Source of the DNA: Solirubrobacter soli DSM 22325 | GTDB lineage: Bacteria; Actinomycetota; Thermoleophilia; Solirubrobacterales; Solirubrobacteraceae | Reading direction: 5' to 3' | NCBI RefSeq assembly: GCF_000423665.1 | Contig: NZ_AUIK01000024.1 | Location: 1 to 64,000, forward strand | Length of the DNA stretch: 64,000 bases | Shown here: positions 1 to 6,307 of the stretch, piece by piece | Numbering within the stretch: the first letter of the stretch is position 1 | How the letters are laid out: every line of letters begins with the position of its first letter | The notes under the pieces: generated by a model | The model's input: the letters and a program-made list of their open reading frames with translations, nothing else | Databases searched by the model: none | What the model was told of the DNA's origin: nothing | Translations under genes and position numbers: made by a program

Positions 1-33
1 GCAGCGGGCGCACCGGTTTTCGTCGACCGGCTC

Positions 34-816
34 CTAACCGGAGTGCTCTGCGACCGTGCGCAGGCGTTCCAGCGCGCGGCGGATCAGGCGGGACACGTGC
101 ATCTGGGAGACGCCGACGCGTTCGGCGATCTCCGCCTGCGTCATGTCCTCGACGAAGCGCAGGTGCAGGACGATCCGGTCGCGGGCGGGGAGCGCCTGTA
201 GCGTCGGGGCGATCGTCGCGCCGTACTCGACGAGCTCGAAGCGATCGTCCTCGACGCCGATCGACTCGGCGTAGGTCTCCCCGTCGCCCTCGTCGCCGAA
301 GCGATAGGACTCGAGCGAGACGGCGTCATACGCGGACGCGGCCTCCATCGCCTCGAGCACCTGCTCCGTCGACAGACCGAGCTGCTGGCCCACCTCCGCC
401 GCCGAGGGGGAGCGGCCGAGCCGGCGCGAGAGGTCCTTCATCGCGTTGTCGACCTGCATCACGCGCTCCTGCATCCCGCGCGGGACGTGGACCGCCCAGC
501 CGTTGTCGCGGAAGTAGCGCTTGAGCTCGCCGAGCATCGTCGGCACGGCGTACGAGGAGAACGCGGTCTCCCGCGCGGGGTCGAAGCGATCGATCGCCTT
601 GATGAGCCCGAGCGTCGCGACCTGCACGAGGTCGTCGAGCGGCTCGTCCGAGCGGCGGTACCGGCGCGCCATACGACGGGCGAGCGGGAGCAGGCGCTGC
701 ACCAATTGCTCCCGCGCCGCCTGGTCTCCGTGGCGGTGGTAGCGGACCAGCAGGCGACGGTCTTCCTCTGACCGGCTCGGACCATCCTCGGGCCGTCCCG
801 CGGGGACGGAGCTCAT
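34..816 (-). CDS. SigB/SigF/SigG-family RNA polymerase sigma factor
   Basis: Group 3 sigma-70 factor that would direct RNA polymerase to stress promoters. Visible in order: region 1.2/2 with DDLVQVATLGLIKAIDRF and the core-binding FSSYAVPTMLGELKRYFRD, region 3 after VPRGMQER, and a C-terminal region 4 helix-turn-helix ending MTQAEIAERVGVSQMHVSR. I chose the ATG at 816 (MSSVPAG) because GAGGAG lies about 12 nt upstream. The frame stays open to a TTG at 987, but that stretch carries a promoter-like site rather than conserved protein. About 260 aa, normal for the family. A paralogue sits at 5399-6202, and RsbW-like and STAS genes lie just downstream on the other strand, so partner-switching control is likely. 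Confidence 0.93.
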   Translation of the reverse strand: MSSVPAGRPEDGPSRSEEDRRLLVRYHRHGDQAAREQLVQRLLPLARRMARRYRRSDEPLDDLVQVATLGLIKAIDRFDPARETAFSSYAVPTMLGELKRYFRDNGWAVHVPRGMQERVMQVDNAMKDLSRRLGRSPSAAEVGQQLGLSTEQVLEAMEAASAYDAVSLESYRFGDEGDGETYAESIGVEDDRFELVEYGATIAPTLQALPARDRIVLHLRFVEDMTQAEIAERVGVSQMHVSRLIRRALERLRTVAEHSG

Positions 817-964
817 CGCGAAAGGCTTCTCCTCTCGGGCCGGAAACCGCCGCTCCGACTCGTGTCGTATGGGCGCAGCCGGCGAGGTAGCTTCGAGAGT
901 ATCCATAGCAGCGTCCGTGGTCGATGGAGCCGGACGCCTCCCGTGCCGGCCTCGGGTCGTCCAA

Positions 965-990
965 TAACCCGCTCGGCGCTCGTTCAAACC
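965..990 (-). promoter_or_regulatory. SigB/SigF-type promoter of the sigma gene at 34-816
   Basis: On the minus strand GTTT (986-989) is followed 15 nt later by GGGTTA (965-970), the spacing of SigB/SigF promoters (GTTT, about 15 nt, GGGTAT). It would start a transcript with a leader of roughly 140 nt ahead of the chosen ATG. Autoregulation is usual for this sigma class; that is inferred here. Confidence 0.55.
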
Positions 991-991
991 C

Positions 992-1567
992 TCACGTGCG
1001 CAAGCTCGCCGCCTGTCCCGCGTGCTCGCCCTCGGCGAACTCCTCGACGATCTTGGCGCAGAAGGCGGGCAGGTCGTCCGGGTTGCGCGAGCTCGTCAGG
1101 CCCTCGTCGACGTGCACCTCCTCGTCGACCTAGGTCGCGCCCGCATTCTCGAGGTCGGTCCTCAACGACGGCCACGACGTCAGCGTGCGCCCGCGCACGA
1201 CGTCGGCCTCGACGAGCGTCCACGGGCCGTGGCAGATCACGCCGACCGGCTTGGCCTGCTCGAAGAACGCGCGCACGAAGCCGACCGCGTCCTCGTCGGT
1301 GCGCAGGAAGTCCGGGTTGGCGACGCCGCCCGGGAGCACGAGCCCGTCGAAGTCCGACGCGGACGCCTCGGCGACGGTCTGGTCGACGTCGAACGTGTCG
1401 CCCTTGTCGAGGTGGTTGAACGCCTGCACCGTGCCGGAGTCGACCGAGACCAGCACGGGCTCGGCGCCCGCCTGGGCAACCGCCTTCCACGGCTCGGTCA
1501 GCTCGACCTGCTCGACGCCCTCGGCGGCGAGGAATGCGATCTTCTTGCCCTTCAGTTCATCTGCCAT
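992..1567 (-). pseudogene. DJ-1/PfpI-family protein interrupted by an in-frame amber codon
   Basis: The start MADELKGKKIAFLAAEGVEQ and the nucleophile-elbow region VGVICHGPWTL identify a class I glutamine-amidotransferase-like DJ-1/PfpI protein (protease/chaperone/deglycase family). Translation stops at a TAG at 1130-1132, directly after LENAGAT. Reading through it, the same frame continues VDEEVHVDEGLTSSRNPDD and then LPAFCAKIVEEFAEG, which is the normal family C-terminus, to a TGA at 992-994. Family members usually have Trp (TGG) at the stop position, so one G-to-A change explains the break. The cysteine is retained in the truncated 145-aa product. It could be a pseudogene, a suppressed codon or a base-call error. 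Confidence 0.8.
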
Positions 1568-1577
1568 GGCCTCGGCG

Positions 1578-1622
1578 CTACCCGAACGCGACGCCGTTTC
1601 ACCGTCACGCAACGCCGGGTAG
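1578..1622. promoter_or_regulatory. overlapping divergent SigB-type promoter pair
   Basis: Between the PfpI gene and the small membrane-protein gene, GGGTAG occurs outward on both strands (1617-1622 plus; 1578-1583 minus). Upstream GTTTCA (1596-1601 plus) and GGTGAA (1598-1603 minus) overlap each other. The minus spacing (19) fits SigB-type promoters; the plus spacing (21) is slightly long. The genes around it are stress-type, which fits. Confidence 0.4.
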
Positions 1623-1632
1623 CGCGATCGGT

Positions 1633-1863
1633 ATGGGATATGTCATCGCCGCCATCCTCGTCCTCCTGATCGTGGGCGGCTTCGTGCTGTTCCTGGTCAC
1701 GAACGCGACCAAGAAGAGCAACCTGTCGCCCGACCCGACACCGCTCGGCGACACCAGCGAGATCAGCGACGACGAGGCGCGGTTCCGCCGCGAGGAGAAC
1801 CGTCCGGATGTCGCGCCCGCCGTCGACGGCGGCGAGGCCGAGGGCCGCAGGTCCACGCGCTGA
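1633..1863 (+). CDS. small single-pass membrane protein
   Basis: 76 aa. One N-terminal transmembrane segment (about residues 4-23, YVIAAILVLLIVGGFVLF) is followed by a charged, probably cytoplasmic tail with DPTPLGDTSEISDDEARF. The ATG at 1633 was chosen because it places the hydrophobic helix at the very N-terminus; the open frame extends upstream only into the promoter. There is no clear Shine-Dalgarno sequence, so it may be leaderless. I recall similar short helix-plus-acidic-tail proteins in related actinobacteria, but I cannot assign a function. Confidence 0.7.
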   Translation: MGYVIAAILVLLIVGGFVLFLVTNATKKSNLSPDPTPLGDTSEISDDEARFRREENRPDVAPAVDGGEAEGRRSTR

Positions 1864-1921
1864 CATTCTGGACGCTTTGAGCACAGATTGAGCGTGCGTT
1901 GGTTTAGGGCATAAGCGTCCC

Positions 1922-2030
1922 GGAGACAAACGCCTCGACGCGCTGAACGGATGCCCTCCACTCTCCGACTGGCGCGCCACAACCCTCCTCCTCAGTGAAC
2001 GGGGCGCCTGGACCGGGCGCCCCGTTTGCG
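1922..2030 (+). ncRNA. candidate small RNA ending in an intrinsic terminator
   Basis: The gap 1864-2281 has no convincing long gene. A housekeeping-like promoter (TTGAGC 1888-1893, 17-nt spacer, ATAAGC 1911-1916) sits about 90-110 nt before a strong hairpin at 1998-2026. A 15-codon reading frame starting ATG near 1949 (MPSTLRLARHNPPPQ) ends just before the hairpin, so a leader peptide is an alternative to a pure sRNA. No known RNA family was recognised. Confidence 0.35.
1998..2026 (+). terminator. strong GC-rich hairpin, probable terminator
   Basis: Perfect 11-bp stem: AACGGGGCGCC (1998-2008) pairs with GGCGCCCCGTT (2016-2026) around a 7-nt loop, followed by TTGCGTT. The trailing T run is short, as often in high-GC genomes. 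Confidence 0.6.
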
Positions 2031-2066
2031 TTAAGCGCGCGCGTTGCGCGGGAAGCCCACGGTGCG

Positions 2067-2174
2067 ATGACCCCTACTCCGAGGCCCCCCACCCCCGGTC
2101 CCGACCCGCAGCCGCCGGTGCCCACGCCGGACCCGATCCCGCTGCCGCCGGACCCGAATCCCCGCCCCATCTGA
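2067..2174 (+). CDS. possible proline-rich micropeptide
   Basis: ATG to TGA encodes 35 aa that are nearly half proline (MTPTPRPPTPGPDPQPPVPT, then DPIPLPPDPNPRPI). Proline-rich C runs also arise by chance at this GC content, no Shine-Dalgarno sequence is visible, and no homologue is recalled. Reported as possible only because the P/D/T pattern is regular. Confidence 0.25.
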   Translation: MTPTPRPPTPGPDPQPPVPTPDPIPLPPDPNPRPI

Positions 2175-2236
2175 GCGGCGCGAGCACGTGTGACGACGTG
2201 TCATCCTTCCGACGGCAAGAAAGAGTCCTCTGCCAC

Positions 2237-2263
2237 GGTTAGGACGCTGATCGGCGGGGGTAT
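2237..2263 (+). promoter_or_regulatory. SigB/SigF-type promoter of the rsbW-like operon
   Basis: GGTTAG (2237-2242) and GGGTAT (2258-2263) are separated by 15 nt, the best match in the window to a SigB/SigF promoter. The predicted transcript start is about 12 nt upstream of the ATG at 2282. The regulator operon would thus be under the sigma factor it controls. Confidence 0.65.
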
Positions 2264-2281
2264 CAGGACGCGTGAATCTCA

Positions 2282-2737
2282 ATGGGCAGCTCCGCACAAA
2301 CCCAGCTCAAGCCCGTGACCGCCATGCAACGGGTTGACACCGACGTCAAGCTCACGCTCCCGGCCCGACCGGAGAACGTGTCGGTGATCCGCCACGTGCT
2401 CGGCGCGTTCGCGGAGGCGCTGCGGCTGCCCGACGACCTCGTCGAGGACTTGCGCCTCGCGGTCACCGAGGCCTGTACAAATGTCGTCCGCCATGCGTAT
2501 CCGCCTGAACAGACCGGCCCGGTCGAGATCTCGATCCAGCCGCTGGAGGAGCAAGTGACCGTCATCGTTTCCGATCACGGACGGGGTATCGGGACCAGCT
2601 CGGACACCACGGGTCCTGGTCTCGGCCTGCCGCTGATCGCGGCCATCGCGGACGAGGTGGAGCTTCAGCCGGTGCCAGGCGGCGGAAGCCGCGTGGCGAT
2701 GACGTTCTCCCGGCAGCGCCGCGGGGACGTCGCGTGA
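2282..2737 (+). CDS. RsbW-like anti-sigma factor / serine kinase (GHKL ATPase)
   Basis: 151 aa. It should bind a SigB/SigF-type sigma factor and phosphorylate a STAS antagonist. The GHKL ATP-binding motifs are intact: N-box EACTNVVRHAY (about residue 64), G1 box DHGRGIG (about 98) and G2 box GPGLGLPLI (about 111). The N-terminal strand and helix (RPENVSVIRHVLGAFAEAL) is typical of RsbW. The ATG at 2282 lacks a good ribosome site; an internal ATG (MQRVDTD, codon 15) is a possible alternative. Its stop overlaps the next start (GTGA), so the two are translationally coupled. Confidence 0.88.
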   Translation: MGSSAQTQLKPVTAMQRVDTDVKLTLPARPENVSVIRHVLGAFAEALRLPDDLVEDLRLAVTEACTNVVRHAYPPEQTGPVEISIQPLEEQVTVIVSDHGRGIGTSSDTTGPGLGLPLIAAIADEVELQPVPGGGSRVAMTFSRQRRGDVA

Positions 2738-3141
2738 CGGCGAACACCGACGGCGCGGACGCCCCGACGACCGTCTCGATCGCCGCCGGCCCGCTGGTCG
2801 GGCCGATCCTGCGCCGCGTGGTGGGCATGCTCGCCGCGCGTGCCGACCTCCCGCTCGACCGGCTGGACGACGCCGTCCTGGTCGCGGACCTGATCGCCGC
2901 CCGCGCACCCGCGCACGTGCTGCACGGGACCGTCGACGTGGCCTTCGAGCCCGGCCCGCGCACGCTCAGCCTGCGGGTCGGCCCACTCCGCCCCGGCGGC
3001 GGCGACGCACTCGTCGTGGACGCGGCGGTGCCCGGGGTGGGCAACGTCATCGAGCAGCTCGCCGACGAGCTGCGGGTGGCGCCCGAGGGCGAGCGCGAGT
3101 ACCTGCACGTCCGCTTGGAGTACGCGGGCGCGGCGAACTAA
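2734..3141 (+). CDS. degenerate RsbW-like protein lacking ATP-binding motifs
   Basis: 135 aa, starting at a GTG that overlaps the TGA of the RsbW-like gene. The layout recalls the RsbW fold: an N-terminal strand, a helix LVGPILRRVVGMLAARADLP and later strands DVAFEPGPRTLSLRVGPL. The N, G1 and G2 boxes are absent, so it is probably not a kinase. Coupling to an active RsbW homologue suggests a regulatory partner or dimerisation subunit; this is inference. A copy of a 147-bp structured element begins 8 bp after its stop. Confidence 0.7.
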   Translation: MTANTDGADAPTTVSIAAGPLVGPILRRVVGMLAARADLPLDRLDDAVLVADLIAARAPAHVLHGTVDVAFEPGPRTLSLRVGPLRPGGGDALVVDAAVPGVGNVIEQLADELRVAPEGEREYLHVRLEYAGAAN

Positions 3142-3149
3142 GGAGCCGG

Positions 3150-3296
3150 TTGACGAATACCGGTACGCCCGCTGCGGCACATCCGCGGCGTTTCGCGCCA
3201 CCCACGCTGCTCACGTGGCAGGGCCACGCAGCGCGAGCGCGGGCGGCCCGAACCACTGGCGGCTGCACCACATCGGTCGGACCGACCATTCGTCAA
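3150..3296. repeat. 147-bp structured element, copy 1
   Basis: Bounded by the complementary ends TTGACGAAT (3150-3158) and ATTCGTCAA (3288-3296). It matches the 147-bp segment at 25056-25202 without gaps (20 mismatches, about 86%), and the last 43 bp are identical. Internal stems include CGC/GCG around TGCGG...CCGCG, and CGTGGC (3214-3219) with GCCACG (3223-3228) over an AGG loop. In copy 2 that stem is CGGCCC/GGGCCG, so both arms changed together. It lies between the RsbW-like pair and the STAS gene. Structured RNA or MITE-like DNA are both possible. Confidence 0.75.
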
Positions 3297-3356
3297 CAGA
3301 CTCCTAAACGTTCCGCCTGGATTGAAGAACGCGTTTGCCGGGGATGAACAGCCCCG

Positions 3357-3716
3357 ATGGCCATGGCTTTTTCAATCGAGGACCGGATTGTCGACGGTGA
3401 GACGCACGTCGTCGCGGTCACAGGCGAGATCGACCTGTTCACCGCCCCGGAGTTCAAGCAGCGCGTCTCCGCCCCGATCGACGCCGGGCGCACCCACGTG
3501 ATCGTCGATCTGACGGAGACGACCTTCATCGACTCTTCGTCGCTCGGCGTCCTGATCGGCGCCCACCGAAGACTGCGCCGATTGGAGGGGTCGCTCGTGA
3601 TCGTCTGCTCCAACGACGCGATCGTCAAGACGTTCCGGATCACCGGGCTCGACAGCGTCTTCACGATCGTCGCCACGCTCGACGAGGCCCTCAACGGCAA
3701 CGCTGTGGGTGCTTAG
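3357..3716 (+). CDS. STAS-domain anti-anti-sigma factor (RsbV/SpoIIAA-like)
   Basis: 119 aa, a single STAS domain. The loop TFIDSSSLGVLIGA (about residues 57-70) carries the serine that the RsbW-type kinase phosphorylates; unphosphorylated protein would bind the kinase and release the sigma factor. The N-terminal strand/helix (VVAVTGEIDLFTAPEFKQRV) is canonical. ATG 3357 or ATG 3363 could start it. Its stop is 17 bp before the ParB-like gene, so the two are probably one transcript. With the RsbW-like gene 600 bp upstream and two sigma genes nearby it forms a classic partner-switch set. Confidence 0.9.
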   Translation: MAMAFSIEDRIVDGETHVVAVTGEIDLFTAPEFKQRVSAPIDAGRTHVIVDLTETTFIDSSSLGVLIGAHRRLRRLEGSLVIVCSNDAIVKTFRITGLDSVFTIVATLDEALNGNAVGA

Positions 3717-3724
3717 CTAGATTC

Positions 3725-3749
3725 GGGAGCCGGATGAGCACCGGCTCCC
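3725..3749 (+). promoter_or_regulatory. hairpin sequestering the start codon of the ParB-like gene
   Basis: GGGAGCCGG (3725-3733) pairs perfectly with CCGGCTCCC (3741-3749). The 7-nt loop is ATGAGCA, so the ATG lies in the loop and the Shine-Dalgarno-like GGGAG is in the stem. Translation would need ribosomes from the upstream STAS gene or another factor to open it. Confidence 0.5.
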
Positions 3750-4618
3750 CCTCGCAGGACGCCCAGCACGACTTCAGCCGCGCCCGGCGGGCGCGGTTGC
3801 TGTCCGACGTCGCGCGGCGGCTGCGCGGCGAACCCGACGACGTGGCGATGATCCTCCCGTTCGAGGAGGTCGTCGAGGCGCTGGGACGCGTCGGCCAGGT
3901 CGATCGCGGGCTGCAGGTCGTCCAACTCGACGACATCGTCGGCACCGTCGACCGCGCGGCCGACTTCGACCGCGGCTTCCGCCCGACCACGCAGCGCCTG
4001 CGCTCGCGCTGGGAGCGGATCGCGGCCGCGCAGCGGCGCGGTGAGGCGATGCCCCCGGTCTCGCTGTACAAGGTCGGCGACCTGTACTTCGTGCGCGACG
4101 GCCACCACCGCGTGTCGGTGGCCAAGTCGCAGGGCCGCGACGACATCGACGCCTACGTCACCGAGGTCACGACCAAGCTCAAGCTCTCGCACGACCTGCG
4201 CGTGTCCGAGCTGCCGCTCAAGGACCACGAGCGGCTGTTCCGCGAGCGCGTGCCGCTGACCGCCGCCCAGCGCGAGCGGATCAAGCTCTCGGACCCGTGG
4301 GAGTTCGGATGGCTGGCCGAGATGGTCGAGGCCTGGGGCTTCCGGATGATGCAGGAACGCGGGCACTTCGCGGACCGCTACGAGGTCGCCAAGCGCTGGT
4401 TCGAGCAGGAGTACGCGCCGGTCTCGGACATGCTCGCCGAGGGCGGGCTGACCGAGCCCGAGGAGACCGAGGCCGAGGCGTACATGCGCCTCGCCGGCCA
4501 GCGCTACCTGCTGCTGCGCACGCACGAGTGGTCCGACGAGGTCGTCAACCGCCTGCGACGGGGGAGCGACAAAAAGCGACGTCGGCTTCCGCGCCGACGT
4601 CGGCGCGCGCGTTACTGA
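3734..4618 (+). CDS. ParB/sulfiredoxin-fold (ParB-like nuclease) domain protein
   Basis: 294 aa. The middle contains MPPVSLYKVGDLYFVRDGHH followed by RVSVAKSQG (about residues 106-134), the ParB N-terminal nucleotide-binding signature. There is no ParB-type central helix-turn-helix, so a plain centromere-binding role is not supported. A long helical region follows, and the C-terminus is strongly basic (KKRRRLPRRRRRARY), possibly binding nucleic acid. The DNA for this tail also forms a perfect hairpin (4577-4602). It lies downstream of the STAS gene, probably in the stress operon. Actual activity is unknown. Confidence 0.75.
   Translation: MSTGSPSQDAQHDFSRARRARLLSDVARRLRGEPDDVAMILPFEEVVEALGRVGQVDRGLQVVQLDDIVGTVDRAADFDRGFRPTTQRLRSRWERIAAAQRRGEAMPPVSLYKVGDLYFVRDGHHRVSVAKSQGRDDIDAYVTEVTTKLKLSHDLRVSELPLKDHERLFRERVPLTAAQRERIKLSDPWEFGWLAEMVEAWGFRMMQERGHFADRYEVAKRWFEQEYAPVSDMLAEGGLTEPEETEAEAYMRLAGQRYLLLRTHEWSDEVVNRLRRGSDKKRRRLPRRRRRARY
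4577..4602 (-). terminator. terminator-like hairpin inside the 3' end of the ParB-like gene
   Basis: CGACGTCGGC (4577-4586) and GCCGACGTCG (4593-4602) form a perfect 10-bp stem with a 6-nt loop. On the minus strand it is followed by CTTTTTG, a canonical terminator tail, so it would stop antisense transcription coming from the cupin gene. It could also slow plus-strand transcription. Confidence 0.5.
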
Positions 4619-4635
4619 CCCCCGGGCCTGGGTAG
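4611..4635 (+). promoter_or_regulatory. SigB/SigF-type promoter of the BON-domain gene
   Basis: GTTACT (4611-4616) and GGGTAG (4630-4635) are 19 bp apart start to start, the same as the promoter at 965-990. The -10 ends 9 bp before the ATG at 4645, overlapping the 3' end of the upstream gene. Confidence 0.5.
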
Positions 4636-4644
4636 CCGAGGAGT

Positions 4645-5067
4645 ATGCGAACCGTCTTCTCCTTCGCGCTCGGTGTGGCCACGGGAGCCGCAGCCGCGCG
4701 CTTCCTCACGCCCGCCACCGGGCGAAAAGCCGCCTCCGCGGCGTCAACCGCCGCGTCGGCCGCCTCGACGCAGGCCCACCATTCCGCCAACGCGATGAAG
4801 GGCGCCGTCCACGCCGTCACGCCGCACCGCCACGAACCCATGGACGACATGACGCTCGCCGACCGCGTGCGGTCGGAGATCTTCCGGCCGGCCGACGCGC
4901 CCAAGAGCACGATCTCCGTCGACGTCCAGGACGGCGTCGCCTACCTGCGCGGCACCGTCCCCGACGAGGAGTGGTCCAAGCGCCTGGCCAAGGACGCCGG
5001 CAAGGTCACGGGCATCACGGGCGTAAAGAACCTGCTCCACACGCCCGGGACGCCCACGCCTCACTAA
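4645..5067 (+). CDS. BON-domain protein with N-terminal membrane anchor
   Basis: 140 aa. An N-terminal hydrophobic stretch (VFSFALGVATGAAAARFL) and an Ala/Ser-rich linker lead into one BON domain (about residues 68-132: LADRVRSEIFR, ISVDVQDGVAYLRGTV, VTGITGVKNLL). BON domains bind lipid or envelope surfaces and are often osmotic/stress induced, which fits the SigB-type promoter just upstream. The last 4 bp overlap the convergent cupin gene. Confidence 0.82.
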   Translation: MRTVFSFALGVATGAAAARFLTPATGRKAASAASTAASAASTQAHHSANAMKGAVHAVTPHRHEPMDDMTLADRVRSEIFRPADAPKSTISVDVQDGVAYLRGTVPDEEWSKRLAKDAGKVTGITGVKNLLHTPGTPTPH

Positions 5068-5387
5068 GAAGGATCACGCGCCCCCGGGTGCCCGTTGCCG
5101 GGCCAGGGCGCGAGCACGATCAGCAGCCGCGCGTCGGAGACCGCCTTCGCCGCGTGGCGCTCGTTCGGGTCGAAGACGGCGGCGCTCCCGGCGCCGCCGA
5201 TCTGCCCGCCGAGCTCCACCTCGCCGTCGATGACGACCACGTACGCGCGCTCATGCACCTGATGGTCCTGCAACTCCTCCCCAGCCGGGAGGTTGATCAG
5301 GATCGACCGCGCTTCACCGCGCGCGGAGTGCAGGATCTTCGGTTGGTGCGGCTCGACCTCGAGGGTGCGCAGGTCCCAGTGCTCCAT
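5064..5387 (-). CDS. small cupin-domain protein
   Basis: 107 aa, a single double-stranded beta-helix. The first cupin motif reads LPAGEELQDHQVHERAYVVV (His pair and Glu available for metal) and the second is VFDPNERHAAKAV with one His. Size and layout match small cupin_2 proteins of unknown substrate. It ends 4 bp inside the convergent BON gene and starts 11 bp after the stop of the second sigma gene, so it may be expressed with that gene. Confidence 0.85.
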   Translation of the reverse strand: MEHWDLRTLEVEPHQPKILHSARGEARSILINLPAGEELQDHQVHERAYVVVIDGEVELGGQIGGAGSAAVFDPNERHAAKAVSDARLLIVLAPWPGNGHPGARDPS

Positions 5388-5398
5388 GCCCGGGCAAC

Positions 5399-6202
5399 CT
5401 ACTCCTCTGCCGCGTGCTGCAGCTGCGTGAGCGCCTGGCGAATGATTCGCGACACATGCATCTGCGAGACGCCGATGCGCGTGCCGATCTCCGCCTGGGT
5501 CAGGTCCTCGGCGAAGCGCAGCCGCAGGACCTCGCGCTCGCGGTCGGACAGCACCCGCATCAGGAGCGAGACGGTCGCGGCGTCCTCGGCCTCCGAGAAC
5601 CCCTCGTCCTCGACGCCGAAGCCCGCGGCGAGCCCGTCGCCGTCCTCGTCGTCGTCGCGCGGGCGATCGAGCGAGACGGCTCGGTACGCGCCGGCCGCTT
5701 CGCGCGCCTCGAGCAACTGCTCGACGGTCACGTCGAGGTGCTCCGCCAGCTCGGCCGTCGTCGGCGTGCGCCCGAGTTGGCGCGCGAGCGCCTCGGTCGC
5801 CGGCTCCAGGCGGACCGTCAGCTCCTGCAGGTCGCGCGGGACGCGCACCGACCAGCCCTTATCGCGGAAGTGGCGTTTGAGCTCGCCCAGGATGGTCGGC
5901 ACGGCGAAGCTCGAGAACGCCGTCGTGCGCTGCGGGTCGAAGCGGTCGATCGCCTTGAGCAGGCCGAGCGAGGCGACCTGCGTCAGGTCGTCGAGCGGCT
6001 CGCCGCCCCGCTGGTAGCGGCGTGCGAGTTGGCGCGCGAGCGGTAGGAAGCGCTGCACGAGCTGCTCGCGCGCCGACTGGTCGCCGTGGTGGGCGCGCAC
6101 CAGCAGCGCGCGGTCGGCGCGGAGGCGCGCCTCTCGATCGCCGTTCTCTGGCGGGTATGCTCGCGGCGCACTCGCGCCCAACTGGTGTTCGTTCAAGCCC
6201 AA
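5399..6202 (-). CDS. SigB/SigF/SigG-family RNA polymerase sigma factor (second copy)
   Basis: About 267 aa and closely parallel to the protein at 34-816: region 2 LDDLTQVASLGLLKAIDRF, FSSFAVPTILGELKRHFRDK, then VPRDLQELTVRL and a region 4 helix-turn-helix LTQAEIGTRIGVSQMHVSR. The start is uncertain. No ATG or GTG precedes the conserved region, only TTG codons at 6202, 6196 and 6181, and no good ribosome site is seen. Two such sigma factors beside one RsbW/STAS set suggests shared or competing antagonists. Confidence 0.92.
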   Translation of the reverse strand: MGLNEHQLGASAPRAYPPENGDREARLRADRALLVRAHHGDQSAREQLVQRFLPLARQLARRYQRGGEPLDDLTQVASLGLLKAIDRFDPQRTTAFSSFAVPTILGELKRHFRDKGWSVRVPRDLQELTVRLEPATEALARQLGRTPTTAELAEHLDVTVEQLLEAREAAGAYRAVSLDRPRDDDEDGDGLAAGFGVEDEGFSEAEDAATVSLLMRVLSDREREVLRLRFAEDLTQAEIGTRIGVSQMHVSRIIRQALTQLQHAAEE

Positions 6203-6307
6203 CTCTGTTCGTCGGAAAGAAGCTCGCGCCGGGGTTCAGGGGCGCGCTGCTCTTCCGGCGGGTCTCTGGGCCGGGAGGTCTATGAAGTGTAGAGAAGGAC
6301 TGACGCG

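Noticed and set aside
817..987. N-terminal extension of the first sigma factor to a TTG at 987
   Set aside because: It covers a good SigB-type promoter, has no conserved sequence, and the ATG at 816 has a proper Shine-Dalgarno sequence.
3047..3289. Minus-strand protein reading MVGPTDVVQPPV..., also readable in the second 147-bp copy
   Set aside because: Both copies stay open in this frame, but the differences keep base pairing rather than protein sequence, and one copy is used as the C-terminus of a hydrolase in another frame.
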